From: Mycobacterium persicum | GTDB lineage: Bacteria; Actinomycetota; Actinomycetes; Mycobacteriales; Mycobacteriaceae | Reading direction: 5' to 3' | Assembly: GCF_002086675.1 (NCBI RefSeq) | Contig: NZ_MVIF01000015.1 | Location: forward strand, 1-64,000 | DNA: 64,000 nt | Shown: positions 1 to 10,937 of the stretch, in pieces | Layout of the letters: each line of letters opens with the position of its first letter | Numbering within the stretch: the first letter of the stretch is position 1 | Program-made: the position numbers and the translations under genes | Notes under the pieces: model-generated | What the model saw: the letters and a program-made list of their open reading frames with translations, nothing else | Databases searched by the model: none | What the model was told of the DNA's origin: nothing

Positions 1-102
1 GACCTGATGCGGGCCTATCAGTCGATGGCCGGCACGCACGAATCCAACACCATGGCCATGCTGGCTCGCGACACCGCCGAGGCCGCCAAGTGGGGCGCCT
101 AG
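1..102 (+). CDS. C-terminal end of an EsxH-like WXG100 protein (partial, 5' end outside window)
   Basis: The reading frame is open from base 1 and ends at TAG 100-102. The 33 visible residues end in KWGA and are nearly identical to the last 33 residues of the EsxH encoded at 10639-10929, which ends in KWGG. Proteins of this family (EsxH/EsxR, TB10.4 type) pair with EsxG-like partners and are ESX-3 substrates. A second copy immediately upstream of eccA3 is not the arrangement in M. tuberculosis, so this is probably a lineage-specific duplication. The N-terminus and any EsxG-like partner lie outside the window. Confidence 0.88.
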   Translation, partial: DLMRAYQSMAGTHESNTMAMLARDTAEAAKWGA

Positions 103-721
103 GACGGCTGGTCTAGTCAGTGCGATCAGCGGGGTCCCGGCGAAGCGGTCACAGCATTCCCATGGCAATCTGGCCGACCCGGTGCACGTGGATTCATCGC
201 GAATGCCCACCTTTCCGCGACAAGCCGGGAGCTGGTTGCGGATTTGTCGCCGGCGGCCGTGGAGACTGAGGTGGCCAATGGGAAGTTGCGGCCGGCGACC
301 CGGGGCACCTAGATACCAGCCTGCCGGCCGGGTGACGCGCTGGATGCGCAATCGGCGTGGATGACCCTGGAAACCGCTGAAGCTACTGGGGGACGTGTCC
401 GGACCGGAGGCTCGACCCGCGACCTGCGCGACGCGGGTCCAGCCCCGGCCTGGCGCTCGACACCTGGTGCTGGGCGGTCATGTGAGTGCCAAAGTGCCTG
501 TGCGGTAGCCGAACCGATCCGCGATGAGCCGCCCCAGGCGGCCCGATCCGGCGTTGCGCTGCACTGACCGGTAATACTGGCCGGCCCGCGGCGCGCAGTA
601 TAGCAGTAGGCAATAGTTGACAAGACATATGGTATGTGAGATTTTTTCCGGGTCATGCACGGCGTCGTGGCTGACCACATCGCGCCGCGGCCCGGAGTCG
701 GGACCGCCCCGCCCTTGGTAA
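103..721. other. Intergenic region with no supportable gene
   Basis: About 620 bases between the esxH-like gene end and the regulatory sites of the ESX-3 promoter. The open frames here are short, overlap on both strands and have no convincing ribosome-binding site or recognisable protein. Nothing further is seen. Confidence 0.6.
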
Positions 722-736
722 TGAAAACCATGTTCA
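722..736. promoter_or_regulatory. Candidate Zur (FurB) box upstream of ESX-3
   Basis: TGAAAACCATGTTCA is an imperfect 7-1-7 palindrome whose arms (TGAAAAC and, read from the other strand, TGAACAT) share the TGAA/TTCA ends typical of Fur/Zur operators. In M. tuberculosis the ESX-3 operon is repressed by Zur with zinc, which makes this the natural candidate. The site is about 215 bp upstream of the eccA3 start. The assignment is inferred from sequence and context. Confidence 0.5.
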
Positions 737-786
737 CTAAGCTGCACAATGCTGGGTGGGTTCGACATGTAGGAGGAACGTCAGGC

Positions 787-855
787 ATGAAGCTGGCCGT
801 GCTGATCGCCGCGACCAAGGCGCTGGTCAGTGCCATGCGAATGTCGGCATCATGA
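787..855 (+). CDS. Possible 22-residue leader peptide in the ESX-3 upstream region
   Basis: An ATG is preceded by a perfect AGGAGG at 771-776 with a 10-base spacer, far stronger than the signal of eccA3 itself. The 22-codon frame ends at TGA 853-855 and encodes a hydrophobic, Ala/Leu/Met-rich peptide starting MKLAVLIAA. It lies between the Zur-like site and the IdeR-like site. No family is recognised. It may be a regulatory upstream ORF, a real micropeptide, or chance. Confidence 0.35.
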   Translation: MKLAVLIAATKALVSAMRMSAS

Positions 856-900
856 CGGACATCATGACGGGACAACCCGCCCCTCACCGCCCTCGACAGG

Positions 901-919
901 TTAGCTTATGCAATGCTAA
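901..919. promoter_or_regulatory. Candidate IdeR iron box upstream of eccA3
   Basis: TTAGCTTATGCAATGCTAA is palindromic at its ends (TTAGC...GCTAA) and matches 14 of 19 positions of the usual mycobacterial IdeR consensus as I recall it. It ends 33 bases before the eccA3 start. ESX-3 in M. tuberculosis is repressed by iron-loaded IdeR, so position and sequence agree. It implies that this operon is induced by iron starvation. Confidence 0.65.
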
Positions 920-952
920 CTTCGGGAGGCCAGCTTCAGGCGGTAGTGACCA

Positions 953-2839
953 GTGGCGACCTTAGGTTCAGGAGACGGCGGGAGCGTGGAACGCAGTGAT
1001 ATCGGCATGCTCGCAACTTCCTCCGTCGTACCCCGGACAGGCGGCAAAGTAGACGCTGATGTCGTCAGCCGGTTCGCCACCTGCTGCCGGGCGCTGGGCA
1101 TCGCCGTCTACGACCGGCGCCGGCCGGCCGACCTGACTGCGGCCCGATCGGGATTCACCGCACTCACCCGCGTCGCCGGCGACCAGTGCGACGCCTGGAC
1201 GGGGCTGGCTGCGGCCGGTGACCAGTCCATTGGCGTGCTCGAAGCCGTGTCCCGCACCGCGGTGACCGCCGGCGTGTTGCAGCGCCACGTGGAACTGGCG
1301 CCCAACGCCCTAGGGTTTCATTACGACACGGGGTTGTACTTGCGGTTCCGGGCCGCCGGCCCGGACGATTTCCATCTCGCGTACGCGGCGGCCCTCGCGA
1401 CGACCGGTGACTACGCGAAGGCGTACGACGTGGTTGCCGGCATCACCGAGCGCCGACCCGGTTGGCGCGAAGCCCGCTGGCTCATGGTCGTGGTCAACTA
1501 CCGCGCCGCACGCTGGTCGGACGTTGTCAAACTGCTGACGCCGATCGTCAACGATCCCAATCTTGACCAGACTTTCGCCCACGCCGCCAAGATCACTCTG
1601 GGCACCGCCTTGGCCCGGTTGGGCATGTTCGCCCCGGCGTTGTCGTATCTCGAGGAGCCCGAAGGTCCGGTCCCGGTCGCGGCGCTCGACGGGGCACTGG
1701 CCAAAGCCCTGGTGCTGCGCGCACATGTCGACGAAGAATCGGCCGCCGAAGTACTACAGGATCTGTATGCGGCCCATCCGGAGAACGAGCAAGTCGAGCA
1801 GGCTCTGTCCGACACCAGCTTCGGGATCGTGACCACCACCGCGGCCCGGATCGAGGCCCGCACCGACCCGTGGGATCCCGAAACCGAGCCCAGCGCAGAT
1901 GATTTCATCGATCCCGCGGCACATGAACGCAAAGCCGCGCTGCTGCACGAGGCTGAGCGCCAGCTCGCCGAATTCATCGGACTCGACGAAGTCAAGAACC
2001 AGGTGTCGCGGCTGAAGAGTTCGGTGGCCATGGAGCTGGTGCGCAAGCAGCGCGGGCTCACCGTGGCCCAACGCACGCACCACCTGATCTTCGCCGGGCC
2101 GCCCGGGACGGGCAAGACGACGATTGCCCGGGTCGTCGCCAAAATCTATTGCGGCCTAGGGCTTTTGAAGCGGGAGAATATCCGCGAAGTGCACCGCGCG
2201 GACCTCATCGGCCAGCACATCGGCGAGACCGAGGCCAAGACCAACGCGATCATCGACAGCGCTCTGGATGGGGTGCTGTTCCTCGACGAGGCATACGCAC
2301 TGGTGGCCACCGGAGCCAAGAACGACTTCGGGCTGGTGGCAATCGACACCTTGCTGGCTCGCATGGAAAACGATCGTGACCGGCTGGTCGTGATCATCGC
2401 CGGATACCGGGCCGACCTGGACAAGTTCCTCGACACCAACGAGGGCCTGCGGTCGCGGTTCACCCGCAGCATCGAATTCCCGTCGTACACATCGCATGAG
2501 CTGGTGGAGATCGCACACAAGATGGCCGAACAGCGAGACAGTGTCTTCGAGCGATCGGCGCTCGACCACCTGGAGGCGTTGTTCGCCACATTGGCGGCAT
2601 CGTCGACACCGGACTCCAACGGCATCATGCGCCGCAGCCTCGACATTGCGGGCAACGGGCGGTTCGTCCGCAACATCGTCGAACGTGCGGAGGAAGAACG
2701 TGAATTCCGGCTCGACCACTCCGAGCATGCGGGAACCGGGGAGTTCAGTGATGAGGAGCTGATGACCATCACCGCCGACGACGTGAACAGGTCTGTGGAA
2801 CCACTGCTACGCGGGCTGGGGCTCTCGGTGCCGGCATGA
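953..2839 (+). CDS. eccA3: EccA3, ESX-3 cytosolic AAA+ ATPase
   Basis: A 628-residue protein. The N-terminal half is a tetratricopeptide-like helical region and the C-terminal half a CbxX/CfxQ-type AAA+ domain with Walker A GPPGTGKTT near residue 382 and Walker B VLFLDEAYAL near 440. Family knowledge: EccA proteins act in the cytosol on Esx, PE and PPE substrates and their EspG chaperones. The GTG at 953 is chosen because it reproduces the M. tuberculosis EccA3 N-terminus and because the IdeR-like site ends just upstream. The stop overlaps the eccB3 start as ATGA. It is the first gene of a tightly packed operon. Confidence 0.97.
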   Translation: MATLGSGDGGSVERSDIGMLATSSVVPRTGGKVDADVVSRFATCCRALGIAVYDRRRPADLTAARSGFTALTRVAGDQCDAWTGLAAAGDQSIGVLEAVSRTAVTAGVLQRHVELAPNALGFHYDTGLYLRFRAAGPDDFHLAYAAALATTGDYAKAYDVVAGITERRPGWREARWLMVVVNYRAARWSDVVKLLTPIVNDPNLDQTFAHAAKITLGTALARLGMFAPALSYLEEPEGPVPVAALDGALAKALVLRAHVDEESAAEVLQDLYAAHPENEQVEQALSDTSFGIVTTTAARIEARTDPWDPETEPSADDFIDPAAHERKAALLHEAERQLAEFIGLDEVKNQVSRLKSSVAMELVRKQRGLTVAQRTHHLIFAGPPGTGKTTIARVVAKIYCGLGLLKRENIREVHRADLIGQHIGETEAKTNAIIDSALDGVLFLDEAYALVATGAKNDFGLVAIDTLLARMENDRDRLVVIIAGYRADLDKFLDTNEGLRSRFTRSIEFPSYTSHELVEIAHKMAEQRDSVFERSALDHLEALFATLAASSTPDSNGIMRRSLDIAGNGRFVRNIVERAEEEREFRLDHSEHAGTGEFSDEELMTITADDVNRSVEPLLRGLGLSVPA

Positions 2840-4422
2840 CTACCCGCGAGCCTGATCCAGAACGCCGTTCGTTTGCCTCGCGCACCCCGGTCAATCACAA
2901 CCCCGACAAGGTGGTCTACCGCCGGGGTTTCGTCACCCGCCACCAGGTGACAGGTTGGCGGTTCGTGATGCGTCGCATCGCCTCGGGTATTGCCTTGCAT
3001 GACACCCGAATGCTCGTCGACCCGCTGCGCACCCAGTCGCGGGCGATACTAATGGGGGCGCTGGTCCTGATCACCGCGCTGGTCGGCTGCTTGGTGTTCT
3101 CGCTGATCCGGCCCAACGGCCAGGCGGGCACCAGTCCGGTGCTGGCCGACCGGTCCACCGCCGCACTGTATGTGCGGGTCGGCGACGCGGTGCACCCGGT
3201 GCTCAACCTGACCTCGGCGCGGCTGATCGCCGGCAAGCCGGTCAACCCCACGACGGTGAAAAGCTCTGAACTGGACCGCTTTCCGCGTGGCAATCTGATC
3301 GGCATTCCGGGAGCCCCGGAGCGGATGGTGCAGAACACCACCCGCGACGCCAACTGGACGGTGTGTGACTCCGTCAGCGGCCAGGACGGGCGCAGCGCCC
3401 ACAGCACGGCGGTGACGGTCATCGCGGGACGGCCGTACAGCGACGGCGCCCGCGCGGCCGCGCTCGGCTCCGCACAGGCGGTCCTGGTCGACAACGGCGC
3501 GGGCAGCTGGCTGCTATGGGACGGCAAGCGCAGCCTGCTGGACCTCAACGACCTTGCGGTCACCAGCGCGCTCGGACTGGGCACCGACGCACTCGCGCCG
3601 CGGCCTATCGCGTTGGGGTTGTTCAACGCCATTCCCGAAGCGCCGCCATTGACGGCACCGGTCATTCCGAACGCCGGTAGTCAGCCGGCCTTCGATGTGC
3701 CCGTGCCGGTCGGCGCGGTGGTGGAGGACGTCACCCTCAATGGCGCCGCTAAGGCCGAAACCTCGCAGTACTATGCGGTGCTGCCGGACGGTCTGCAGCC
3801 GATCTCGCCAGTGCTGGCCGCGCTTCTGCGCAACACCAACTCCTTCGGTTTGCAGCAGCCGCCACGCCTGAGCGCAGACCAGGTGGCCAAGCTGCCCGTG
3901 TCACGCATGCTCGACGTCACGCGTTATCCGGTGCAGTCGCTGAGCGTGGTCGACGTGGCCCGCAGCCCCGTCACGTGCGCGTACTGGAGCAAGCCGGCCG
4001 GGGCGGCCACCAGTTCGTTGAGCTTGCTCAGCGGCGCGGCACTGCCGGTGCCCGACGCGGTGCACACCGTCGACCTGGTGGGTGGCGGTGGTACCACCGC
4101 CACCCAGGTCGCGCTGCCGCCGGGCACCGGCTACTTCACCCAGAGCGTGGGCGGAGGTGCAATGGCTCCGGCCACCGGCTCGCTGTTCTGGGTCTCCGAT
4201 ACCGGGGTGCGCTACGGCATCGACACCGAAGGCGAAGGCGGACGCAAAACCGTTGAGGCACTTGGCCTGCAGACCCCGCCGCTGACCATTCCGTGGTCGG
4301 TCCTGTCGCTATTCGCGTCCGGCCCGACGCTGTCACGGGCGGACGCGTTGTTGGCTCACGACGCCCTGCCGCCGGACACCAAACCCGGACGCGCGGCGCC
4401 GGCCGATGGAGGGTCGCGATGA
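2836..4422 (+). CDS. eccB3: EccB3, ESX-3 membrane complex component
   Basis: A 528-residue protein with a short cytosolic N-terminus, one transmembrane helix near residues 73-95 ([20 protein letters not shown]) and a large periplasmic part with the paired cysteines typical of EccB. EccB, EccC, EccD and EccE build the ESX inner-membrane core complex. The ATG at 2836 overlaps the eccA3 stop. The length is close to the M. tuberculosis protein (about 538). The 3' end overlaps eccC3 by 4 bases. Confidence 0.97.
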   Translation: MTTREPDPERRSFASRTPVNHNPDKVVYRRGFVTRHQVTGWRFVMRRIASGIALHDTRMLVDPLRTQSRAILMGALVLITALVGCLVFSLIRPNGQAGTSPVLADRSTAALYVRVGDAVHPVLNLTSARLIAGKPVNPTTVKSSELDRFPRGNLIGIPGAPERMVQNTTRDANWTVCDSVSGQDGRSAHSTAVTVIAGRPYSDGARAAALGSAQAVLVDNGAGSWLLWDGKRSLLDLNDLAVTSALGLGTDALAPRPIALGLFNAIPEAPPLTAPVIPNAGSQPAFDVPVPVGAVVEDVTLNGAAKAETSQYYAVLPDGLQPISPVLAALLRNTNSFGLQQPPRLSADQVAKLPVSRMLDVTRYPVQSLSVVDVARSPVTCAYWSKPAGAATSSLSLLSGAALPVPDAVHTVDLVGGGGTTATQVALPPGTGYFTQSVGGGAMAPATGSLFWVSDTGVRYGIDTEGEGGRKTVEALGLQTPPLTIPWSVLSLFASGPTLSRADALLAHDALPPDTKPGRAAPADGGSR

Positions 4423-7400
4423 GCAGACTGATCTTCGAGGCTCGTCGGCGGCTGACTCCGCCGACGAGTCGCAAGGGCACCATCACCATCGAGGCGCCAC
4501 CCCAGTTGCCTCGGGTCATTCCGCCGTCCCTGTTGCGACGCGCGATGCCCTACCTGATGGGGATCCTCATTGTCGGCATGATCGTCGCGATGATCGCGAC
4601 CGGGATGCGGCTGATTTCTCCGCAGACCCTGTTCTTCCCCTTCGTGATGCTGCTGGCGGCCACCTCACTGTTTCGCGGCAACGACAACAAGATGCGCACC
4701 GAGGAAGTCGACGCCGAGCGGGCCGACTATCTGCGGTACCTGTCGGTGGTTCGGGACAACATCCGTGCGCAGGCAGCCGAGCAGCGCGCGGCCGCGCAGT
4801 GGTCCCATCCGGAACCGGAGGCCCTGGCGTCGGTGCCCGGATCCCGCCGCCAGTGGGAGCGCGACCCGCACGACCCGGATTTCCTGGTGCTGCGGGCCGG
4901 ACGGCATTCCGCTCCCCTGGCCACCACGCTGCGGGTCAACGACACCGCTGACGAAGTCGACCTGGAGCCGGTGTCGCACAGCGCGTTACGCAGCCTGCTC
5001 GACACGCAGCGCACCGTCCGTGACGTTCCCACCGGAATCGATGTCACCAAGGTTTCGCGGATCACCGTCCTCGGCGACCACGTGCAGGTGCGTGCGGCGC
5101 TGCGGGCGTGGCTGGCTCAGGCGGTCACCTGGCACGACCCGACGGTGCTCGGGCTGGCGTTGGCCAGCCCCGATCTGGAGAGCAGTGACTGGTCCTGGCT
5201 GAAGTGGTTGCCGCACGTCGACATTCCCGGGCAGGCCGACGGCGTGGGCCCGGCCCGCTATTTGGCCGCCGACGCCGACGAGCTGGTCGAAATGCTGGGC
5301 CCCACCATGCTCGACCGTCCGGCATTCACCGGTGCGGCAGCAGATGCGTTGCGGCACTTGCTGATCGTCGTCGACGATCCTGACTACGACGTGACCGCGT
5401 CGGCACTGGGCGTGGGCCGTGCCGGGGTGACCGTCGTGCACTATTCGGCCACACCACCGCATCGCGAACAATATTCCGATCCGGAAAAACCGATCCTGCG
5501 GGTGATCGACGGTGCCATCGAGCGGTGGCAGACCGGCGGCTGGCAGCCCTATATCGACAATGCCGACGAGTTCGGCGCCGACGAGGCCGCTCACCTGGCC
5601 CGCCGGCTGTCCCGGTGGGACTCCAACCCGACGCACGCCGGGTTGCGCTCCGCGGCCACCCGAGGCGCGAGTTTCACCACGCTGCTGGGTATCTCGGACG
5701 CGTCCCGGCTGGACGTGCCGGCGCTGTGGGCGCCGCGCCGGCGCGACGACGAGTTGCGGGTGCCGATCGGCGTCACCGCCACCGGCGAGCCGCTGATGTT
5801 CGATCTCAAGGACGAAGCCGAAGGCGGAATGGGTCCGCACGGGCTGATGATCGGGATGACGGGTTCCGGCAAATCGCAGACCCTGATGTCGATTCTGTTG
5901 GCGCTGTTGACGACTCATTCCGCAGACCGGCTGATCATCATCTACGCCGACTTCAAGGGCGAGGCCGGCGCCGACAGCTTCCGGAATTTCCCGCAGGTTG
6001 TCGCGGTGATCTCGAACATGGCCGAGAAGAAGTCGCTAGCCGACCGGTTCGCGGACACGCTGCGCGGTGAGGTGGCCCGCCGCGAAACGCTGCTGCGCGA
6101 GGCCGGCCGCCGCGTGCAGGGCAGCGCGTTCAACTCGGTGCTCGAGTATGAAAATGCTCGCGAATCCGGGGCCGCCGGGACATTCGACTTACCGCCAATC
6201 CCGACGCTGTTCGTGGTGGCCGATGAGTTCACCCTGATGCTGGCCGATCATCCGGAATACGCCGAGCTTTTCGATTACGTGGCACGCAAGGGGCGTTCGT
6301 TCCGCATCCACATCCTGTTCGCGTCCCAGACGCTGGATGTCGGCAAGATCAAGGACATCGACAAGAACACCTCCTACCGGATCGGTCTGAAGGTGGCCAG
6401 CCCCAGCGTGTCTCGGCAGATCATCGGTGTGGAGGACGCCTACCACATCGAGTCCGGTAAAGAACACAAGGGCATCGGCTTCCTGGTGCCCGCGCCCGGG
6501 GCCACCCCGATCAAGTTTCGCAGCACCTATGTCGACGGCATCTACGAGCCGCCACGTGCCACCAAAGCCCGTGTCGTGCAAGCACTTCCAGAACCCAAGA
6601 TCTTCACGGCCGCAGCCGTGGAGGCGGACCCGGGCACGGTGATCGCCACCGACGACGCCGAGGAACCAGCCGGCCCGCCGCGTAAGCTGATCGCGACCGT
6701 CGGCGAACAGCTGGCGCGCTACGGACCGCGAGCTCCCCAGCTGTGGCTGCCGCCGCTGGACGAACCGATCCCGCTCACCGGACTGCTGGCCCGAGCCGCG
6801 GTGCCGCCAGGGCAGTGGCGCTGGCCGCTCGGAGAGATCGACAAGCCGTTCGAGATGCGCCGCGATCCGCTGGTGTTCGACGCCCGGTCGTCGGCCGGCA
6901 ACATGGTGATCCACGGCGGTCCCAAGTCCGGCAAATCGACCGCACTGCAGACGTTTATGCTCTCGGCCGCCAGCCTGCACTCGCCGCGCGAGGTGACGTT
7001 CTACTGTCTGGATTACGGCGGCGGACAACTGCGTTCGCTGGAGGGTCTGGCGCATGTCGGCAGCGTCGCGTCGGCGCTGGAACCCGAACGCATCCGGCGT
7101 ACCTTCGGTGAGCTGGAACAGCTGCTGCTGTCCCGGCAGCAGCGTGAGGTGTTCCGCAACCGCAGTGACAACGGTTCGGCTCCCGACGACGGTTTCGGTG
7201 AGGTGTTCCTGGTCATCGACAACCTCTACGCCTTCGGCCGCGACAACATCGACCAGTTCAACACGCGAAACCCATTGCTGGCCAAGGTGACTGAGTTGGT
7301 CAACGTGGGCCTGGCGTACGGCGTCCACGTAATCATCACCACCCCGAGCTGGCTGGAGGTGCCGCTGGCGATGCGCGATGGCCTCGGGTTGCGCCTGGAG

Positions 7401-8411
7401 CTAAAGCTGCACGACGCGCGCGACAGCAATGTGCGGGTGGTCGGCGCGCTGCGCCGTCCGGCCGACGCCGTCCCGGCCGACCAGCCGGGCCGCGGGTTGA
7501 CCATGGCCGCCGAGCACTTCCTGTTCGCCGCTCCGGAGCCGGAACAGGTTGCCGCGATCAACGCCCGCTACCCGGGGGTTGCCGCGCCGCCGGTGCGGCT
7601 GCTACCCACCAACCTGGCCCCCGAGGCGGTCGGCGCGCTGTATCGCGGGCCGGATCAGATCGTCATCGGCCAGCGCGAGGAGGACCTGGCGCCGGTGGTG
7701 CTCGACTTCGCGGCCAATCCGCTGCTGATGGTGTTCGGCGACAGCAAGTCCGGAAAGACCACGCTGCTGCGCCACCTGATCCGCACTATCCGGGAGCATT
7801 CGACCGCCGAGCAGGTGGCCTTCACCGTGCTGGACCGCCGGCTGCATCTGGTTGACGAGCCGTTGTTCCCCGACAACGAATACACCGCCAACATCGACCG
7901 GGTCATCCCGGCGATGCTTGGGCTGGCAAACCTCATCGAGTCGCGACGGCCACCGGCCGGTCTGTCGCCTGCCGAGCTGGCCCGCTGGACTTTCCACGGC
8001 CACACCCACTACCTGGTCATCGACGACGTCGACCAGATCCCGGATTCGGCGGCCATGGCGGGTCCGTATATCGGACAGCGGCCGTGGACGCCGCTCATCG
8101 GTCTGCTCGGGCAGGCGGGCGATTTGGGCTTGCGGGTGATCGTGACGGCGCGGGCCTCCGGCTCCGGCCACGCGCTGATGACCAGTCCGCTGCTGCGGCG
8201 GTTCAACGACCTGCAGGCGACCACCGTCATGCTCTCGGGCAATCCGGCCGACAGCGGCAAGATCCGCGGTCAACGTTTCGACCGGATGCCAGCTGGGCGC
8301 GGGGTGTTGTTGAGCGACAGCGAATCTCCGACCTACATGCAGTTGGTCAACCCGCTTGTCGGGGAGGCCGCGACATTTGGTGAAACGCAACAGAAGGGGA
8401 GTCAGTCATGA
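4419..8411 (+). CDS. eccC3: EccC3, FtsK/SpoIIIE-type ESX-3 motor ATPase
   Basis: A 1330-residue protein, the same length I recall for M. tuberculosis EccC3. Two transmembrane segments lie near residues 40-85, followed by a linker and three P-loop ATPase domains with Walker A motifs GMTGSGKSQ (about 479), GGPKSGKST (about 832) and GDSKSGKTT (about 1106). EccC is the motor that recognises secretion signals and drives substrates through the membrane complex. The ATG at 4419 overlaps the eccB3 stop. A longer in-frame start at 4293 is rejected because it would lie deep inside eccB3. The stop overlaps the PE5 start. Confidence 0.97.
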   Translation: MSRLIFEARRRLTPPTSRKGTITIEAPPQLPRVIPPSLLRRAMPYLMGILIVGMIVAMIATGMRLISPQTLFFPFVMLLAATSLFRGNDNKMRTEEVDAERADYLRYLSVVRDNIRAQAAEQRAAAQWSHPEPEALASVPGSRRQWERDPHDPDFLVLRAGRHSAPLATTLRVNDTADEVDLEPVSHSALRSLLDTQRTVRDVPTGIDVTKVSRITVLGDHVQVRAALRAWLAQAVTWHDPTVLGLALASPDLESSDWSWLKWLPHVDIPGQADGVGPARYLAADADELVEMLGPTMLDRPAFTGAAADALRHLLIVVDDPDYDVTASALGVGRAGVTVVHYSATPPHREQYSDPEKPILRVIDGAIERWQTGGWQPYIDNADEFGADEAAHLARRLSRWDSNPTHAGLRSAATRGASFTTLLGISDASRLDVPALWAPRRRDDELRVPIGVTATGEPLMFDLKDEAEGGMGPHGLMIGMTGSGKSQTLMSILLALLTTHSADRLIIIYADFKGEAGADSFRNFPQVVAVISNMAEKKSLADRFADTLRGEVARRETLLREAGRRVQGSAFNSVLEYENARESGAAGTFDLPPIPTLFVVADEFTLMLADHPEYAELFDYVARKGRSFRIHILFASQTLDVGKIKDIDKNTSYRIGLKVASPSVSRQIIGVEDAYHIESGKEHKGIGFLVPAPGATPIKFRSTYVDGIYEPPRATKARVVQALPEPKIFTAAAVEADPGTVIATDDAEEPAGPPRKLIATVGEQLARYGPRAPQLWLPPLDEPIPLTGLLARAAVPPGQWRWPLGEIDKPFEMRRDPLVFDARSSAGNMVIHGGPKSGKSTALQTFMLSAASLHSPREVTFYCLDYGGGQLRSLEGLAHVGSVASALEPERIRRTFGELEQLLLSRQQREVFRNRSDNGSAPDDGFGEVFLVIDNLYAFGRDNIDQFNTRNPLLAKVTELVNVGLAYGVHVIITTPSWLEVPLAMRDGLGLRLELKLHDARDSNVRVVGALRRPADAVPADQPGRGLTMAAEHFLFAAPEPEQVAAINARYPGVAAPPVRLLPTNLAPEAVGALYRGPDQIVIGQREEDLAPVVLDFAANPLLMVFGDSKSGKTTLLRHLIRTIREHSTAEQVAFTVLDRRLHLVDEPLFPDNEYTANIDRVIPAMLGLANLIESRRPPAGLSPAELARWTFHGHTHYLVIDDVDQIPDSAAMAGPYIGQRPWTPLIGLLGQAGDLGLRVIVTARASGSGHALMTSPLLRRFNDLQATTVMLSGNPADSGKIRGQRFDRMPAGRGVLLSDSESPTYMQLVNPLVGEAATFGETQQKGSQS

Positions 8412-8716
8412 CGTTGCGAGTGGTTCCGGAGGGACTGGCCGCGGCCAGCGCGGCCGTGGAAACGCTGACGGCGCGGTTGGCGGCCGCGCATGCTGCCGCG
8501 GCTCCGTCGATCACCGCGGTGGTGCCGCCTGCGGTGGATCCGGTGTCGCTAAAGACTGCCGCCGAGTTCAGTGTCCAGGGGCAGGAGCACGCCGTCGTCG
8601 CCGCCCAGGGCGTCGAAGAACTGGGACGTGCCGGCGTCGGGGTGGGCGAATCCGGCGCAAGCTATCTCGCCGGTGATGCGGCGGCTGCGGCTACCTACGG
8701 GATCGCGGGCGCCTGA
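8408..8716 (+). CDS. PE5: PE5, PE-family ESX-3 substrate
   Basis: A 102-residue protein of the short PE type: helical, Ala-rich, and ending soon after the PE domain, with the YxxxD/E-like secretion region near the C-terminus (SYLAGDAA). The M. tuberculosis PE5 has the same length. PE5 pairs with PPE4, the next gene, and is exported by ESX-3, where it has a role in mycobactin-mediated iron uptake. The ATG overlaps the eccC3 stop and PPE4 starts 2 bases after the stop. Confidence 0.95.
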   Translation: MTLRVVPEGLAAASAAVETLTARLAAAHAAAAPSITAVVPPAVDPVSLKTAAEFSVQGQEHAVVAAQGVEELGRAGVGVGESGASYLAGDAAAAATYGIAGA

Positions 8717-8718
8717 CC

Positions 8719-10284
8719 ATGGTCGCGCCCTTGGGGCCCATCTGGATTGCTTCGCCGCCCGAGGTGCATTCGGCGTCGCTGAGCAGTGGTCCTGGTCCGG
8801 GTTCGCTGCTGGCGGCGGCCGCGGCCTGGAACCTGCTCAGCGCCGAATACGCCTCGGCAGCAGCAGAACTCAGCGGGATCCTGGATGCGGTGCAGGCGGG
8901 GGCGTGGCAGGGGCCGAGCGCGCAGCAGTATGTCGCCGCGCATCTGCCCTATGTGGCGTGGCTGACGCGGGCCAGCGCCGACTGCGCCGTGATCGCGACT
9001 CAGCACGAGGCCGCCGCAGCGGCCTACACGGCCGCCGCGGCGGCCATGCCGACGCTGGCGGAGCTGGCGGCCAACCACGTCATCCATGGCATCCTGGTGG
9101 CGACGAATTTCTTTGGCATCAACACCATTCCGATCGCACTCAACGAGGCCGACTACCTGCGGATGTGGCTTCAGGCCGCCGCGACCATGGGCCTTTACCA
9201 AGCGGCCGCGGGCGCGGCACTGGCGTCGACTCCGCGCACCGCGCCGGCGCCGACAATCGTGAATCCCGGCGGCGAACCGGCCGCCGGGATGGTCGCCAAC
9301 GCGGCTCATTCACCAGCCGCCGCGGTCACGTTCAACCCCTGGCAGTTCCTCTGGCAGCTGCTGCAGGACATGTGGAACGCCTACACGGGCTTCTACGGCT
9401 GGATGTTCAAAGAGATCGCGACGTTCCTGCAGGACCCCATCGGCAACTCGATAAAGATGATCATCGCCTTCCTCACCAACCCGGTGGCGGCGTTGATCAC
9501 CTACGGCCCACTGTTGTTCGCGCTGGGATACCAGGTCTTCTTCAACCTCGTCGGCTGGCCCACCTGGGGCATGGTGCTGAGTTCGCCGTTCCTGGCGCCG
9601 GCGGCGCTCAGCCTGGGTCTGAGCGCGATAGCGTTTGCGGCGCTGGCGCCTGCCGAGATCGCAGTGGCTGTCGCCCCCGCTGCGGGAATACCGCTGGCTG
9701 TCGCCGTCGCGTCGGCGTCTCCGTGGCCGGCTGTCAGTCTTGCCTCCACGGCCAGCGGTCTCGCGGGGGCTCCGGCGACCCCGTCCGGAGCTGGTGCTAC
9801 GGCCGGCGCCGTGCCGGCCCCGGCTGCCCCGGCTCCCGCAAGTTTTGCCTACCTGGTTGGCGGCCTTGATGATTGGGGACCCACCTCGGGCCCGACCGTG
9901 GGAGGCCGCGGCAGCCTCAAGGCACCCTCGGCGACCGTCCCGGCTGTCGGCGCGGCAGCGGCAAGCCGCGCGGCAACCCGCGCGAAACGCCGCTCGCGGC
10001 GCGAATTACGGGACTACGGCGACGAATTCCTCGACATGGACTCCGGCACCGGCCCCGCGGCAACCGAGGACCCCACCCAGGCGTCCGACTGGGGGGCGGG
10101 CCCGCTCGGGTTCACCGGAACCACAGCCAAAGAGCCGGTGTTGCATGCGGTCGGCCTGACGGCGCTGGCCGGTGACGAGTTCGGCGGCGGTCCGCGGATG
10201 CCGATGGTGCCGAGCAGCTGGGACGGCCCGCAAGAAGGCGTACCGAAGGGGGGAGCCGACGCTTCGCACCACGACAGCGAGTAA
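8719..10284 (+). CDS. PPE4: PPE4, PPE-family ESX-3 substrate
   Basis: A 521-residue protein. The N-terminal about 180 residues form the PPE domain ([20 protein letters not shown] at the start, with a WxG-like bend GAWQG). Hydrophobic helices near residues 245-340 follow, then an Ala/Pro-rich tail with a basic stretch ([17 protein letters not shown]). It is the partner of PE5; EspG3 binds the PPE tip as chaperone. The length is close to M. tuberculosis PPE4 (about 513). Confidence 0.94.
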   Translation: MVAPLGPIWIASPPEVHSASLSSGPGPGSLLAAAAAWNLLSAEYASAAAELSGILDAVQAGAWQGPSAQQYVAAHLPYVAWLTRASADCAVIATQHEAAAAAYTAAAAAMPTLAELAANHVIHGILVATNFFGINTIPIALNEADYLRMWLQAAATMGLYQAAAGAALASTPRTAPAPTIVNPGGEPAAGMVANAAHSPAAAVTFNPWQFLWQLLQDMWNAYTGFYGWMFKEIATFLQDPIGNSIKMIIAFLTNPVAALITYGPLLFALGYQVFFNLVGWPTWGMVLSSPFLAPAALSLGLSAIAFAALAPAEIAVAVAPAAGIPLAVAVASASPWPAVSLASTASGLAGAPATPSGAGATAGAVPAPAAPAPASFAYLVGGLDDWGPTSGPTVGGRGSLKAPSATVPAVGAAAASRAATRAKRRSRRELRDYGDEFLDMDSGTGPAATEDPTQASDWGAGPLGFTGTTAKEPVLHAVGLTALAGDEFGGGPRMPMVPSSWDGPQEGVPKGGADASHHDSE

Positions 10285-10317
10285 CCGAAATCCGAATTGC
10301 CAGAGAAAGGGGTTGTT

Positions 10318-10611
10318 ATGAGTCTTCTGGATGCCCACATTCCGCAGTTGGTGGCCTCCCAGTCGGCATTTGGCGCCAAGGCGGCGTTGATGCGGCACAC
10401 GATCGGTCAGGCTGAGCAGTCGGCGATGTCGGCGCAAGCCTTTCACCAGGGCGAGTCCGCCGCCGCGTTTCAGGGCGCCCACGCCCGGTTCGTGGAGGCA
10501 GCGGCCAGGGTCAACGCCCTGCTCGACATCGCCCAGGCCAACCTCGGTGACGCCGCCGGAACTTATGTGGCCGCCGATTCCGCGGCTGCGTCCGGCTACA
10601 CGGCGTTCTGA
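10318..10611 (+). CDS. esxG: EsxG, WXG100-family ESX-3 substrate
   Basis: A 97-residue helical-hairpin protein (MSLLDAHIPQLVASQSAF...) matching EsxG/TB9.8 in length and sequence. It forms a 1:1 complex with EsxH, binds zinc in M. tuberculosis, and is needed for siderophore-dependent iron uptake. The start is the ATG at 10318 preceded by AGAAAGGGG. An upstream in-frame codon at 10297 would place the ribosome-binding site inside the protein and is rejected. esxH follows after 27 bases. Confidence 0.97.
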   Translation: MSLLDAHIPQLVASQSAFGAKAALMRHTIGQAEQSAMSAQAFHQGESAAAFQGAHARFVEAAARVNALLDIAQANLGDAAGTYVAADSAAASGYTAF

Positions 10612-10638
10612 GCCCACAGACAACCGAAAGGAGTTGTG

Positions 10639-10929
10639 ATGTCACAGATCATGTACAACTACCCGGCGATGCTCGGACACGCCGGGGACATGTCCGGATA
10701 TGCCGGCACCATGCAGGGCTTGGGCTCGGATATCGCCGCCGAGCAGTCCGCACTGTCGAACGCCTGGCAGGGCGACACCGGGCTGACGTATCAGGCATGG
10801 CAGGCGCAGTGGAACCAGGCCATGGCGGATCTGGTGCGGGCCTATCAGTCGATGGCCGGCACGCACGAAGCCAACACCATGGCGATGATGGCCCGCGACC
10901 AGGCTGAAGCCGCAAAATGGGGCGGCTAG
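10639..10929 (+). CDS. esxH: EsxH (TB10.4), WXG100-family ESX-3 substrate
   Basis: A 96-residue protein ([12 protein letters not shown]...) with the WxG turn AWQGDTG near residue 43 and a C-terminal helix ending in KWGG. It is the secreted partner of EsxG; in M. tuberculosis the pair also interferes with ESCRT-dependent phagosome maturation. The ribosome-binding site is GAAAGGAG at 10626-10633. The ATG at 10639 is preferred over the adjoining GTG at 10636. Its 3' end is nearly duplicated at 1-102. Confidence 0.97.
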   Translation: MSQIMYNYPAMLGHAGDMSGYAGTMQGLGSDIAAEQSALSNAWQGDTGLTYQAWQAQWNQAMADLVRAYQSMAGTHEANTMAMMARDQAEAAKWGG

Positions 10930-10937
10930 CAAGTTAG

